A stretch of 64,000 nt of DNA, taken from assembly GCF_023518235.1 (NCBI RefSeq), contig NZ_CP090423.1, positions 434,001 to 498,000 on the forward strand, in the 5' to 3' direction. Below, one piece after another: positions 24,585 to 35,301 of the stretch (position 1 is its first letter; each line of letters begins with the position of its first letter). The DNA is from Stenotrophomonas maltophilia (lineage in GTDB: Bacteria; Pseudomonadota; Gammaproteobacteria; Xanthomonadales; Xanthomonadaceae). Below the pieces are notes generated by a model that saw nothing but the letters and a program-made list of their open reading frames with translations, made no database searches and had not been told where the DNA came from. A program made the position numbers and the translations under genes.

Positions 24585-25244
24585 TCAGGCCAGCGTGTAC
24601 ATGTCGCTCCAGAGAAGGAACGCTTCCGGCGTCATCTGCGCTTCGAGTTCGGCCAGCACGATGTCACGCACCCTGATCAGCGCCTGCGCATGCGTGGAGG
24701 GATCCTCGCCACGGGCAGAGGCGTGTGCACCGGCCTCGTCGGCCAGCTGAACCAGGGTACGTGCCGCCTCCATCAGCGACCGCAGGCGGGTGGATGCCGG
24801 ATCGGGCACGGTGGTGGATGCGCTGCGGGTGCCGAGGGCGGCCAATGCGGCGGCGTACTTGCCACGCAGGCGGTCGGCCACCTCCGGCGGCAGCTGCAGC
24901 AAGCGGCGTGGATGAGCGTTGTCGGCGATGTCGGCCAGCTTCACCTTCAATGCCCGTGGATGCTGACGGATCGCCGCGTAGTAATGCGGGGCATCGGCGG
25001 CGCTGTGCCGGTTGAGCAGGGTCACGATGTCGCGGATCGGCGCCGGAAAGGCCGCCAGCTGCGGCGCGTACTGCGGGCAATCCTCCACGACATCATGCAG
25101 CCACGCCGCCGCTTTGGCGGTGTCATCGTCATCGATCGCGGCCGCCACGCGCGCGACATGTTCGATGTAGGGCTGTCCGGCCTTGTCCTGTTGTCCGGCA
25201 TGGGCCTGGTTTGCCAATGTGCGTGCCTGTACGACCCAGTCCAT
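24585..25244 (-). CDS. HD-domain protein resembling small alarmone (ppGpp) hydrolases
   Basis: The 219-residue protein begins with the full metal and catalytic set of RelA/SpoT-type hydrolases: H29 (GQPYIEHVARV), the H50-D51 pair with E54-D55 (AAWLHDVVED), and D105 with N109 (VKLADIADN). This is the layout of MESH1-like small alarmone hydrolases, which remove the pyrophosphate of (p)ppGpp or act on related nucleotides. There is no synthetase or TGS domain. An AGGAGG ribosome site precedes the ATG. The C-terminal 80 residues are helical and of unknown role. Other HD hydrolase substrates are possible. Confidence 0.75.
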   Translation of the reverse strand: MDWVVQARTLANQAHAGQQDKAGQPYIEHVARVAAAIDDDDTAKAAAWLHDVVEDCPQYAPQLAAFPAPIRDIVTLLNRHSAADAPHYYAAIRQHPRALKVKLADIADNAHPRRLLQLPPEVADRLRGKYAAALAALGTRSASTTVPDPASTRLRSLMEAARTLVQLADEAGAHASARGEDPSTHAQALIRVRDIVLAELEAQMTPEAFLLWSDMYTLA

Positions 25245-25372
25245 CGTTGCCTCCTGCTGCTGGAAGATAAATTATCGCCCAATCACAGCGCTGCCGAGGT
25301 TGACCCGCCGCAGGGGGCTGGGTAACGTGCGCGTGCCTGCAGCACGCAGGCGCCTGCCGAGTGTGGTTTTTC

Positions 25373-25431
25373 ATGTTGGAGATTGTCGTCATCGGATAAC
25401 CCTTCCCGTGTGTCTGCCGGGAGCGGTTATC
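25373..25431 (+). promoter_or_regulatory. Leader of the yjhX gene: mini-ORF and stem-loop
   Basis: A nine-codon frame (MLEIVVIG, 25373-25399) ends inside the left arm of a long imperfect hairpin at 25395-25431 (GATAACC..TCCCG / CGGGA..GGTTATC). The hairpin lies about 80 bp upstream of the yjhX start. In E. coli the homologous toxin operon is preceded by a short regulatory leader ORF, so this could be an equivalent control region; that link is inference and the mini-ORF lacks a clear ribosome site. Confidence 0.35.
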
Positions 25432-25509
25432 AAATGCGTGGTTCCGTGACCGGGCGCCGCTGGCCGCCCGCGTCGTCCGCATTTCCGATTACGCAGGATC
25501 TCTTTTTCC

Positions 25510-25767
25510 ATGAATATCTCCCGAGCGGAGCAGAGGACGCTGCACGTCCTCGCCCAGGGCGGCTGCATTGCGTTCAGCTGTGACGGCTCAGGCCGTGTCC
25601 GCAGTGTTGAATGCTTCAACCGTGAAGGCCTGTTGCTGAGCGATTGCACGCTGGCCGTCTTCAAGAAGCTGAAGAACAAGCGCCTGATCAGTTCGCAGGA
25701 CGGTCGACCCTACCGGATCAACCGCGCCGGGCTGGTCGCGGTGCGCCCGCAGCTGGACAATCGCTGA
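25510..25767 (+). CDS. yjhX: YjhX/TopAI-family protein (UPF0386), topoisomerase I inhibitor toxin-like
   Basis: This 85-residue protein is a clear match to the YjhX family: [15 protein letters not shown] at the start, then [29 protein letters not shown] and [10 protein letters not shown]. In E. coli YjhX (TopAI) inhibits topoisomerase I and is paired with the antitoxin YjhQ, a GNAT protein encoded just downstream. Here a GNAT gene also follows, after 73 bp. Many proteobacteria carry yjhX homologues without shown toxicity, so the toxin role is inferred. Confidence 0.88.
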   Translation: MNISRAEQRTLHVLAQGGCIAFSCDGSGRVRSVECFNREGLLLSDCTLAVFKKLKNKRLISSQDGRPYRINRAGLVAVRPQLDNR

Positions 25768-25840
25768 TGCACGTCGTATCGACTCTTTTCCCTTCCCGCA
25801 GGCCCCCTGGCCGGGTCCGCCGCACTGAACGAGGTGCCTT

Positions 25841-26347
25841 TTGAATTTCATCATCCGCGCTGAAACTCCGGCCGACATCGACGGCATCCACGCGCTGACG
25901 GCTGCGGCCTTCGCCACGGCCGAACACAGCAGCCACACCGAGCAGTTCATCGTCGACGCACTGCGCGCACGCGGTGAACTGTCGGTTTCGCTGCTGGCCG
26001 TGGACAACGGGCTGCTGCTCGGTCATGTGGCGGTGTCGCCGGTGACGGTTTCCGATGGCAGCACCGGCTGGTATGGCCTGGGACCGATCTCGGTGCTGCC
26101 GGCGCGGCAGGGGCAGGGCATCGGGGCCGCGTTGATGCGCGCCGCCATCGACGCCCTTCGCCAGCAGCATGCGCGCGGCTGCGTGTTGCTGGGCGAGCCG
26201 GCGTACTACGGCCGGTTCGGCTTCCGCGCCGAACCGGGGCTGGTACTGCCGGGCGTGCCTGCCGGGTACTTCCAGGCGCTGTGCCTGCAACCGCCGCTGG
26301 CGCAGGGAGAGGTGCGCTACTCACCGGCGTTCGATGCGACCGCCTGA
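25841..26347 (+). CDS. GNAT N-acetyltransferase (YhbS-like), possible YjhQ-type partner
   Basis: This 168-residue acetyltransferase has the acetyl-CoA loop LPARQGQGIGAALM and the YhbS-type signature GCVLLGEPAYYGRFGF. The start is TTG at 25841 with AGGTG 6 bp upstream; no ATG fits. It lies 73 bp behind yjhX on the same strand. By analogy with the E. coli topAI-yjhQ pair it could be the antitoxin, but it could equally be an ordinary protein or small-molecule acetyltransferase. Confidence 0.82.
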   Translation: MNFIIRAETPADIDGIHALTAAAFATAEHSSHTEQFIVDALRARGELSVSLLAVDNGLLLGHVAVSPVTVSDGSTGWYGLGPISVLPARQGQGIGAALMRAAIDALRQQHARGCVLLGEPAYYGRFGFRAEPGLVLPGVPAGYFQALCLQPPLAQGEVRYSPAFDATA

Positions 26348-26357
26348 CCGCAGGCGC

Positions 26358-26795
26358 TCAGCCCGCGTGCCGAAGGTGGATCAGCGGATAGGCACGGCCC
26401 TGCGAATCCAGCGCTGAGCGGCCGGTTTCGACGAAGCCCATGCGCAGGTAGAACCCCACTGCCTGCGCATTCTGCACATTGACGTCGGTGCTCAGCTGCG
26501 GATGCAGCGCCAGTGCGTGCTGCAGCAGCCGACGGCCGATACCGGTGCCACGCACATCCGGGTCGATGAACAGCGCTTCCATGTGCGTGCCATCGATCAG
26601 CATGAAGCCCAACGGACGGTCCTGGGCATCGACGGCGACGGTCAAGGGAGCCTGTGGCAGGAAGCCGGCCACTTCGGCATCGATGGCCTGGCGGTCGTCG
26701 GCGCTGAGGAAGTCGTGGGTGGCGTCGACAGCGCGGCGCCAGAGATCGACGAGGGCCGCGCCGTCGTCGGCGCGCGAGGGGCGCAGGGTGGTCAT
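26358..26795 (-). CDS. GNAT N-acetyltransferase (YjaB-like)
   Basis: The 145-residue acetyltransferase has WRRAVDATHDFLSADD near the N-terminus, IDGTHMEALFIDPDVRGTGIGRRLL for acetyl-CoA binding, and the C-terminal TDVNVQNAQAVGFYLRMGF. These follow E. coli YjaB. The ATG at 26795 fits the family start; the frame is open upstream but without family sequence. It converges with the previous GNAT gene, 10 bp apart. Confidence 0.82.
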   Translation of the reverse strand: MTTLRPSRADDGAALVDLWRRAVDATHDFLSADDRQAIDAEVAGFLPQAPLTVAVDAQDRPLGFMLIDGTHMEALFIDPDVRGTGIGRRLLQHALALHPQLSTDVNVQNAQAVGFYLRMGFVETGRSALDSQGRAYPLIHLRHAG

Positions 26796-26863
26796 GGGGT
26801 CACCAAGGTGCTTTGGAGTAAGGCGAAGTATGAGGCCTTGCACGCGTCTGTACAGGCCGGGCT

Positions 26864-27631
26864 TCACTCACCGCTTCGGTGGCGGATGAACGGGCTGTGC
26901 GCGGCCGCCTGCGCGCGCAGCACGATGCCGTCTTCAAAGTCCTGGCTGTCGTTGAAGGGCACGGTCGGCCAGTGCTGCCAGTGCGCCAGCCGTTCCCGGT
27001 AACCCTGGACGGCGGCGACGAGTGCGTCGTCGTGCGCCTGCACGCGTTGCGCCGCGAGCCCCGAGCGCACGCCATGCACCCGATGCGGCTGCATCACCTC
27101 GAAGCCGATGTAGCGCAGGCTGTACATCAACGGCCACAGCAGCAGCCCGGTATCGCCTTCGCGCCCATCGACCGCGCAGGCCCGAGCCGACGAGCCGGTG
27201 GTGACGCTGAGCAGTGCACGTTTGCCCCGCATCACCCCGTGTTCGTGGCGCTGCCGACTGTTGTACATCGGTCCATAGACCAGCACACGATCCAGCCAGC
27301 CCTTGAGAATGGCGGGCGCGGCGAACCACCACAGCGGAAACTGCAGGACCAGCAGATCGGCGGCGTGCAGCTGTTGCAGGTGACGCTGGATATCGGCAGG
27401 CAGGGTGCCGAGTTCGGCGCTGTGCCGCTGCTCGCGCTGGGCATCGAAGCGCTCCGGTTGCAGGCGCTGCCGATGGTGGTGGGCGGCCTCGCAGGGGTCG
27501 AAGCCCTCCGCGTACAGATCAACCACCTCCACGCTGATGCCGGCGCGACGCAGCTGTTCGGCGGCCTGCGTGGCCAGATGGGCGTTGAAGGACCGCGGTT
27601 CGGGATGGGCAAGCACGATCAGCGCGCGCAT
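26864..27631 (-). CDS. FMN-dependent NAD(P)H quinone oxidoreductase (KefF/NQO family)
   Basis: The 255-residue flavodoxin-fold reductase begins MRALIVLAHPEPRSFNAHLA and has the FMN contact region LLVLQFPLWWFAAPAILKGWLDRVL and MRGKRALLSVTTG. Relatives reduce quinones by two electrons, protecting against redox cycling. It is divergent from an HxlR-type regulator, an arrangement known for quinone-inducible reductases. Confidence 0.87.
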   Translation of the reverse strand: MRALIVLAHPEPRSFNAHLATQAAEQLRRAGISVEVVDLYAEGFDPCEAAHHHRQRLQPERFDAQREQRHSAELGTLPADIQRHLQQLHAADLLVLQFPLWWFAAPAILKGWLDRVLVYGPMYNSRQRHEHGVMRGKRALLSVTTGSSARACAVDGREGDTGLLLWPLMYSLRYIGFEVMQPHRVHGVRSGLAAQRVQAHDDALVAAVQGYRERLAHWQHWPTVPFNDSQDFEDGIVLRAQAAAHSPFIRHRSGE

Positions 27632-27689
27632 GGGGTGGGCTCGGCGGGGGATGTGCGACCATCCTCGCGACGCCGGATCGCCCCGGCAA

Positions 27690-27707
27690 TTACGCACCTT
27701 GAGGTAA
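27690..27707. promoter_or_regulatory. Nested dyad upstream of the second HxlR gene
   Basis: ACCT-TG-AGGT (27696-27705) lies inside a wider TTAC...GTAA pair (27690-27707). It overlaps the AGGT ribosome site of the HxlR gene and is a candidate HxlR operator serving both divergent genes. Confidence 0.4.
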
Positions 27708-27709
27708 CC

Positions 27710-28069
27710 ATGGCTCATCCCGGCGATGTCTATGCGGCGGACTGCTCGGCGCGCGATGCGCTGGCGCTGATCTCCGGCAAGTGGGTGATGCTGGTGTTGC
27801 CTGCGCTGGCTGACGGCCCGCAGCGCAATGGCGCACTGCTGCGGAAGATCGAGGGCATCTCGCAGAAGGTGCTGACCCAGACCCTGCGGCAGCTGGAGCG
27901 TCACGGTCTGGTCGAGCGCTGCGAGCCGGGGCGCAAGCCGCTGCACGTGGAGTACCGGTTGACCGAGGTCGCGCGGGGTTTGGTGGCTACGCTGGCCAGC
28001 CTCGACCGCTGGGCGGAAATCAACTTTCCGGTGCTGGACGCGGCACGCGAGCGCTTCGACGCACGTTAG
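27710..28069 (+). CDS. HxlR-family quinone/electrophile-responsive regulator
   Basis: The 119-residue regulator has conserved N-terminal C12 (YAADCSARDALALISGKWVML), then the winged helix with ISQKVLTQTLRQLERHGLVER and a wing PLHVEYRLTEVARGL. C12 is positioned like the redox Cys of YodB/QorR. A GAGGT ribosome site precedes the ATG. It presumably represses the divergent quinone reductase gene and itself. Confidence 0.87.
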   Translation: MAHPGDVYAADCSARDALALISGKWVMLVLPALADGPQRNGALLRKIEGISQKVLTQTLRQLERHGLVERCEPGRKPLHVEYRLTEVARGLVATLASLDRWAEINFPVLDAARERFDAR

Positions 28070-28144
28070 CAGCGCATGAACGGCCGCCGGCGTACACTAC
28101 CGCCCCGGCGGCCAGCCTGGCCCTGTTGATACCGGAGAACCGCC

Positions 28145-28669
28145 ATGACCGATGCCCTGGGTGTACCGGTGCACGACGCCGATGAACACTGGATGCGCCA
28201 CGCGCTGGCGCTGGCCGAGCGCGCGCAGCGCGAGTTCGACGAGATCCCGGTCGGTGCGGTGCTGGTCGGTGCCGACGGCCAGCTGCTGGGCGAAGGCTGG
28301 AACCTCAACATCGCTTCGCACGATCCCAGCGCGCACGCCGAGATCGTGGCGATGCGTGCCGGCGGTGTGCGACTGGCCAATCACCGGCTGCTCGGCAGCA
28401 CCTTGTACGTCACCCTGGAGCCGTGCGCGATGTGTGCGATGGCCATCGTGCATGCGCGTGTCTCGCGCCTGGTCTACGGCGCCAGCGACCCCAAGACCGG
28501 CGCCTGCGGCAGCGTGTTCGACCTGCTCGGTGACGCGCGCCATAACCACCGGGTGGAGATCCATGGCGGTGTGCTGGCCAAGGACGCCAGTACGCGCCTG
28601 ACCAACTATTTCCGCGCCAAGCGTGGCAAGCCGCCGTTGCTGCTGGAAGACCACGCCGACGAGGGCTGA
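28145..28669 (+). CDS. tadA: tRNA-specific adenosine-34 deaminase TadA
   Basis: TadA converts A34 of tRNA-Arg(ACG) to inosine. The 174-residue protein has the zinc and proton-shuttle motif H64-A-E66 (SAHAEIVAM) and P93-C94-A-M-C97 (LEPCAMCAM), plus IPVGAVLV and YGASDPKTGACGS characteristic of TadA rather than other cytidine deaminases. It lies just upstream of orn, as in related genomes. Confidence 0.95.
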   Translation: MTDALGVPVHDADEHWMRHALALAERAQREFDEIPVGAVLVGADGQLLGEGWNLNIASHDPSAHAEIVAMRAGGVRLANHRLLGSTLYVTLEPCAMCAMAIVHARVSRLVYGASDPKTGACGSVFDLLGDARHNHRVEIHGGVLAKDASTRLTNYFRAKRGKPPLLLEDHADEG

Positions 28670-28744
28670 ACGGCGAAGGGGTATGATGGGCGCCTCTTTC
28701 CTTTCCCGGTGGGCCGCGCGCCTGCCCAGCAACGAGGCGACACC

Positions 28745-29317
28745 ATGGCGGAAAACGGCGCGGCCAACGAGCGACTGATCTGGATCGACCTGGAAATGAC
28801 CGGGTTGGATACCGACAACGATTCGATCATCGAGATCGCCACGGTGGTCACCGACGCGCAGCTCAACGTGCTGGCCGAGGGGCCGGAGTTCGCCATCCAC
28901 CACCCGCTGGAAACGCTGGAAGCGATGGACGAGTGGAACCGCAACCAGCACCGCCGGTCCGGCCTGTGGCAGCGCGTTGTGGACAGCACCGTCACCCTGG
29001 GCCAGGCCGAGGCGCAGACGGTGAACTTCCTGGCGCAATGGATTCCCTCAGGCCTGTCGCCGATGTGCGGCAACTCGATCTGCCAGGACCGCCGCTTCCT
29101 GCACCGGCAGATGCCGCGGCTGGAGAAGTACTTCCACTACCGCAACCTGGACGTGTCCACGGTGAAGGAACTGGCCAAGCGCTGGGCACCGGCTGTGGCT
29201 GCCGGTGTCGGCAAGAACAGCAACCACACCGCGCTGAGCGATGTGCATGACTCGATTGCCGAGCTGCGCCACTACCGCCAGTTCATGGGGGCGCTGTCGG
29301 GGTTGCCGGCTGCCTGA
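28745..29317 (+). CDS. orn: Oligoribonuclease Orn
   Basis: This 190-residue 3'-5' exonuclease degrades two- to five-base RNA and linear pGpG from c-di-GMP turnover, which matters in a genome with several GGDEF proteins. DEDDh residues are visible in [12 protein letters not shown] (D15, E17), [26 protein letters not shown] and [11 protein letters not shown]. The ATG at 28745 matches the family start; a TATGAT box at 28681 may belong to its promoter. Confidence 0.96.
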   Translation: MAENGAANERLIWIDLEMTGLDTDNDSIIEIATVVTDAQLNVLAEGPEFAIHHPLETLEAMDEWNRNQHRRSGLWQRVVDSTVTLGQAEAQTVNFLAQWIPSGLSPMCGNSICQDRRFLHRQMPRLEKYFHYRNLDVSTVKELAKRWAPAVAAGVGKNSNHTALSDVHDSIAELRHYRQFMGALSGLPAA

Positions 29318-29345
29318 ACGACGCCGCCGGGTGACACACGACCGG

Positions 29346-29421
29346 GTAGTGCTGGCCGCTGGCCGGCAATCCGGGCGCTTTCGTGAGGTGTATCGGGTTG
29401 CCGGCCAGCGGCCGGCACTAC
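29346..29421. repeat. SMAG/REP repeat pair
   Basis: Two GTAG-headed palindromic units face each other: GTAGTGCTGGCCGCTGGC at 29346 and its inverse ending CCGGCACTAC at 29421. The pair can fold into one long structure and lies between orn and the EcsC-like gene. Confidence 0.88.
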
Positions 29422-29456
29422 TTCCCGTTCAACTCCCCGGCGCTAAGATCGGCGCC

Positions 29457-30329
29457 ATGAACGAGCCCATCCTGCTTCCCCGCGACATCGCCCATGACGC
29501 CCGCGACTGGTCCGACCTGCAACGGGCGGTGGCGCTGCTGGAAGCGCCGACCCTGACCGCGCGCATGGCCAACCTGGTCGGCACGCCGCTGGAGTTCGCG
29601 GTGAAAGCGCTGCCCAAGGCAGTCTCCGGCCGCATCCATGGCGCGGTGCAGGCGGCGCTGTCCAAATCGGCGCAGGCCGCGTTGTGGAGCATGGACAACA
29701 CGCCCGGCAAGGGCGCCTCCACCCGCTGGCACAAACTGGCGGCCGCCACCTCCGGTGCGGTGGGTGGGGCGTTCGGCTTCGCCGCGCTGTTCATCGAACT
29801 GCCGGTGTCGACCACCATCATGATGCGCGCGGTGGCCGACGTGGCCCGCAGCGAAGGCTTCGATCTGTCCGAGTTCAGCACCCGCCAGGCCTGCCTGGAG
29901 GTGTTCGCGCTGGGCGGCAACTCGCCGCGCGATGACGCCAGCGAGACCGGCTACTACCTGGCCCGTGGCTTCACCACCGACGTGATGCGGCATCTGTCGG
30001 CCGAGCTGGCCGGGCGCGTGGTGACCGGCCGCGACCTGACCCTGGGCGTGGCACCGAAGGAAGCCGGCAAGCTGCTGGCGAAGCTGGTGGAGAAGGTGGC
30101 GGCGCGCTTCGGCGTGGTGGTCACCGAGAAGTTCGCCGCGCAGGCGGTGCCGATCGTCGGTGCCGCCGCCGGTGCAACGCTCAATACCATGTTCACCGAC
30201 TACTACCAGGACATGGCGCGTGGCCACTTCATCGTGCGCCGGCTGGAGCTGAAGTACGGCGAAGACGTGGTGCGCACCTGCTATGACCGGGTGGCACATG
30301 GTGGCGTGTTGATCGAGCCGTCGCTGTAA
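29457..30329 (+). CDS. EcsC-family protein
   Basis: The 290-residue protein matches the EcsC family: KALPKAVSGRIHGAVQAAL, a glycine/alanine-rich hydrophobic segment AATSGAVGGAFGFAALFIELPVSTTIMMRAVADVARSEGFD, LEVFALGGNS and the C-terminal AVPIVGAAAGATLNTMFTDYYQDMARGHF. Family members associate with membranes; B. subtilis EcsC is linked to an ABC exporter but its biochemical role is unclear. It is monocistronic here. Confidence 0.85.
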   Translation: MNEPILLPRDIAHDARDWSDLQRAVALLEAPTLTARMANLVGTPLEFAVKALPKAVSGRIHGAVQAALSKSAQAALWSMDNTPGKGASTRWHKLAAATSGAVGGAFGFAALFIELPVSTTIMMRAVADVARSEGFDLSEFSTRQACLEVFALGGNSPRDDASETGYYLARGFTTDVMRHLSAELAGRVVTGRDLTLGVAPKEAGKLLAKLVEKVAARFGVVVTEKFAAQAVPIVGAAAGATLNTMFTDYYQDMARGHFIVRRLELKYGEDVVRTCYDRVAHGGVLIEPSL

Positions 30330-30499
30330 CCGGCGTTGGGGTCGCTTTGGGGTCAGAGCCCTTTGCGTTGCAAAGGGATCCGCCCCCCGGCCAAGCCATC
30401 CTTGCCTGCCGGGCACAACTGTTTTGCCGCAGCACGCCTGTTGCGTGTCCTGGGCGATCCCCATTCTTGCCGGCACTTCCCCCGCAAGAGAGTGCCGCC

Positions 30500-31615
30500 A
30501 TGCTGTTCACCCCTCACCGCCTCGGCGGGTTGACCCTGCCCAACCGCATCGTGATGCCGCCGATGACCCGCTCGCGTGCGGCCGCCGGCAACGTCGCCAC
30601 GACCGAAATGGCGACCTACTATGCGCAACGTGCCGGCGCCGGCCTGATCGTCAGCGAAGGTACCCAGATCAGCGCGCAGGGCCAGGGCTACGCCTGGACG
30701 CCTGGCATCCACAGCCCCGAACAGGTGCGGGGCTGGCGCCAGGTGACCGATGCGGTGCACGCCGCCGGTGGCCGCATCTACGCGCAGCTGTGGCATGTCG
30801 GCCGCGTCTCGCATGTGGCGCTGCAGCCGGGTGGTGCCGCGCCGGTGTCGTCCTCGGCATTGCTGGCCGAAGGCGTGAAGGTGTTCGTCGACCCGGCCGG
30901 TGCCGGCCCGGAAGCCGGCGTGGGCGAGATGATCCAGCACTCGATGCCGCGCGCGCTGGGCGAGGACGAGATTCCGGGCATCGTCGCCGATTACGCGCAG
31001 GCTGCGCGCAACGCGCTGGAGGCGGGCTTCGATGGCGTGGAGCTGCACGGCGCCAATGGCTACCTGATCAACCAGTTCATCGACTCGCAGGCCAACCAGC
31101 GTACCGATGGCTATGGCGGCTCGCTGCAGAATCGCCTGCGTTTCCTGCGTGAGGTCGTGCAGGCGGTGGTGGCGGTGATGGGGGGGGAACGTGTGGGTGT
31201 GCGGCTGGCGCCGCTGACCACGCTGCAGGGCGCGGTGGACGACACGCCGCAGGCGACCTATCTGGCCGCTGCGCATCTACTGGGCGGGCTGGGTGTGGGC
31301 TATCTGCATATTGCCGAAGCCGACTGGGAGGATGCGCCGCTGATGCCGGTGGCGTTCAAGCAGGCGCTGCGCATGGTCTACCCGGGCACGCTGATCTATG
31401 CCGGCAAGTACACCGCCGAGCGCGCCGAGCAGGCATTGGCCGAGGGCTGGGCCGATCTGATCGGGTTCGGCCGGCCGTTCATCGCCAACCCGGATCTGCC
31501 TGAGCGCCTGCGTACTGGTGCAGAACTGAATCCACCGGATCGTGCCACGTTCTTCGGTGGTGGCGCCGAGGGCTTCACCGATTACCCGGTGCTGGAAGAA
31601 GTTGCTGAGGCCTGA
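30500..31615 (+). CDS. nemA: Old yellow enzyme family NADPH ene-reductase (NemA-like)
   Basis: The 371-residue TIM-barrel flavoenzyme starts LFTPHRLGGLTLPNRIVMPPMTRSRA and has the substrate anion-binding HGANGYLINQFIDSQ, the TDGYGGSLQNRLRF helix and the phosphate-binding GFGRPFIANPDL end. OYEs reduce activated C=C bonds, nitrate esters and maleimides, often in electrophile detoxification. Met-start at 30500 gives standard length. The HxlR divergons nearby deal with similar compounds, but no direct regulator adjoins it. Confidence 0.9.
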   Translation: MLFTPHRLGGLTLPNRIVMPPMTRSRAAAGNVATTEMATYYAQRAGAGLIVSEGTQISAQGQGYAWTPGIHSPEQVRGWRQVTDAVHAAGGRIYAQLWHVGRVSHVALQPGGAAPVSSSALLAEGVKVFVDPAGAGPEAGVGEMIQHSMPRALGEDEIPGIVADYAQAARNALEAGFDGVELHGANGYLINQFIDSQANQRTDGYGGSLQNRLRFLREVVQAVVAVMGGERVGVRLAPLTTLQGAVDDTPQATYLAAAHLLGGLGVGYLHIAEADWEDAPLMPVAFKQALRMVYPGTLIYAGKYTAERAEQALAEGWADLIGFGRPFIANPDLPERLRTGAELNPPDRATFFGGGAEGFTDYPVLEEVAEA

Positions 31616-31622
31616 CGGCGAT

Positions 31623-31683
31623 GCCGGCCAGCGGCCGGCACTACCAGGGTCCACGAGGAGGGGGAGTGCCGGCCGCTGGCCGG
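31623..31683. repeat. SMAG/REP repeat pair
   Basis: An inverse unit (31623-31644, ending CACTAC) faces a second unit (31665-31683) in which the GTAG head has changed to GGAG/AGTG. The pair follows the OYE gene by a few bases and may stabilise its transcript end. Confidence 0.82.
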
Positions 31684-31711
31684 TATCCCGGGGATGGATC
31701 AGGTTGGGTGG

Positions 31712-31732
31712 GTGCCGACCGTTGGTCGGCAC
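31712..31732. repeat. Short hairpin repeat of the GTGCCGACC type
   Basis: GTGCCGACC-GTT-GGTCGGCAC is a perfect 9-bp stem just after the mscS-like stop codon on the minus strand. It resembles the 37303 hairpin (GTGCCAACC type) and probably also serves as a terminator. Confidence 0.7.
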
Positions 31733-31744
31733 TGCCGGGATGGC

Positions 31745-32641
31745 TCAGGGCTTGTCGCGCACCAGCGCGTTAGCCTCGACCACGCCACCATCCTTGCCGT
31801 GCAGGTACAGGTGCATGTCCTGCTGCGGATACGGAATGTTGATGCCGGCCTTGTCGAAGCCCAGCTTCAACTGCTCCAGCAGCGTGACCTTGGTGCCGAA
31901 CCAGTCGGGCGACTTCACGTAGCAGCGGATGCCGAGGTTGATCGCGTGTGCACCCAGTTCGTACACCACCACGTCCGGCACCGGCGTCTGCAGCACACGC
32001 GGGTCGGCCTTCATCAGCGCCAGTGCGGTATCGCGTGCCAGCTGGATGTTGTCCTCGTAGCCGATGCCGATCACCAGTTCGACGCGGCGGGTCGGCTCGG
32101 CGGTCAGGTTGATGATCGGCGCGGCCGTGATCAGGGTGTTCGGAAGGGTGGTGTGCTGGTTGTCGGCGCCGGTAAGCACCGTCTGGAAGATGCGCACTTC
32201 GCGCACGGTGCCGGTCTGCCCGGCGATGGTGACCACGTCGCCGACACGGAACGGACGCAGCGTCACCAGCATCACGCCCGAGGCGATGTTGGAAAGCGAA
32301 TCCTTCAGGGCCAGGCCAACGGCGAGGCCGGCGGTACCGAGTACGGCCAGCAGCGGCGAGATCGGCACGCCGAGTGTGGCGATCGCCAGCACCACCACGA
32401 TCACCAGCGCCGCGGCGTAGACCACGTTGCGCAGGAAACTGCCCAGCATCGGATCCACGCCCATGCGTGAGGTGGCACGCGGCATTGCATTGGAGATGCG
32501 GCGAGCGATCCACAGGCCGATCAGCAGCACGACGACCGCGGCCAGCAACGGCACGCCATAGGTTTCCAGCAGGCGCTCCCAGTCGAGCGAGTGGAACCAG
32601 GGCATTGTGGCGGGGGCGGCGGGTGCTGCGGCGGCGATCAT
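31745..32641 (-). CDS. MscS-family mechanosensitive channel
   Basis: The 298-residue channel has three N-terminal membrane helices and the pore helix pattern LGTAGLAVGLALKDSLSNIASGVMLVTLRPFRVGDVV, followed by the beta domain (TGTVREVRIFQTVLTGADNQHTTLPN) and the C-terminal vestibule. It opens under membrane tension to relieve hypo-osmotic shock. ATG at 32641 is chosen because AAGGA lies 8 bp upstream; 17 further in-frame residues upstream lack a ribosome site. Confidence 0.9.
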   Translation of the reverse strand: MIAAAAPAAPATMPWFHSLDWERLLETYGVPLLAAVVVLLIGLWIARRISNAMPRATSRMGVDPMLGSFLRNVVYAAALVIVVVLAIATLGVPISPLLAVLGTAGLAVGLALKDSLSNIASGVMLVTLRPFRVGDVVTIAGQTGTVREVRIFQTVLTGADNQHTTLPNTLITAAPIINLTAEPTRRVELVIGIGYEDNIQLARDTALALMKADPRVLQTPVPDVVVYELGAHAINLGIRCYVKSPDWFGTKVTLLEQLKLGFDKAGINIPYPQQDMHLYLHGKDGGVVEANALVRDKP

Positions 32642-32778
32642 GCGGACGTCCTTTGCTGCGAAGGGCAGGGCGTCCATGGACGCCAGAAACACGAAGCCCC
32701 GCAGAGGCGGGGCTTGCGTGCAGCAGCAGTATGGGCTGACGCCGATGAAAACGACGTCAGCCTGCGGCCTTCAGCGCA

Positions 32779-35157
<2,379 letters not shown>

Positions 35158-35301
35158 GCGCGATGCTCCGTTTGGCCATCGCCCGAGGCGGGCTGAGTGG
35201 CCGCGTCCGTAGGAAGAAGCCGATATGATGCCGGGCAGAGCACCGTCGGCACAAGCTTGTGCTGGCGGCCTTTTTAAGCTTCGTAGGGGGTAAAAGCGCG
35301 C

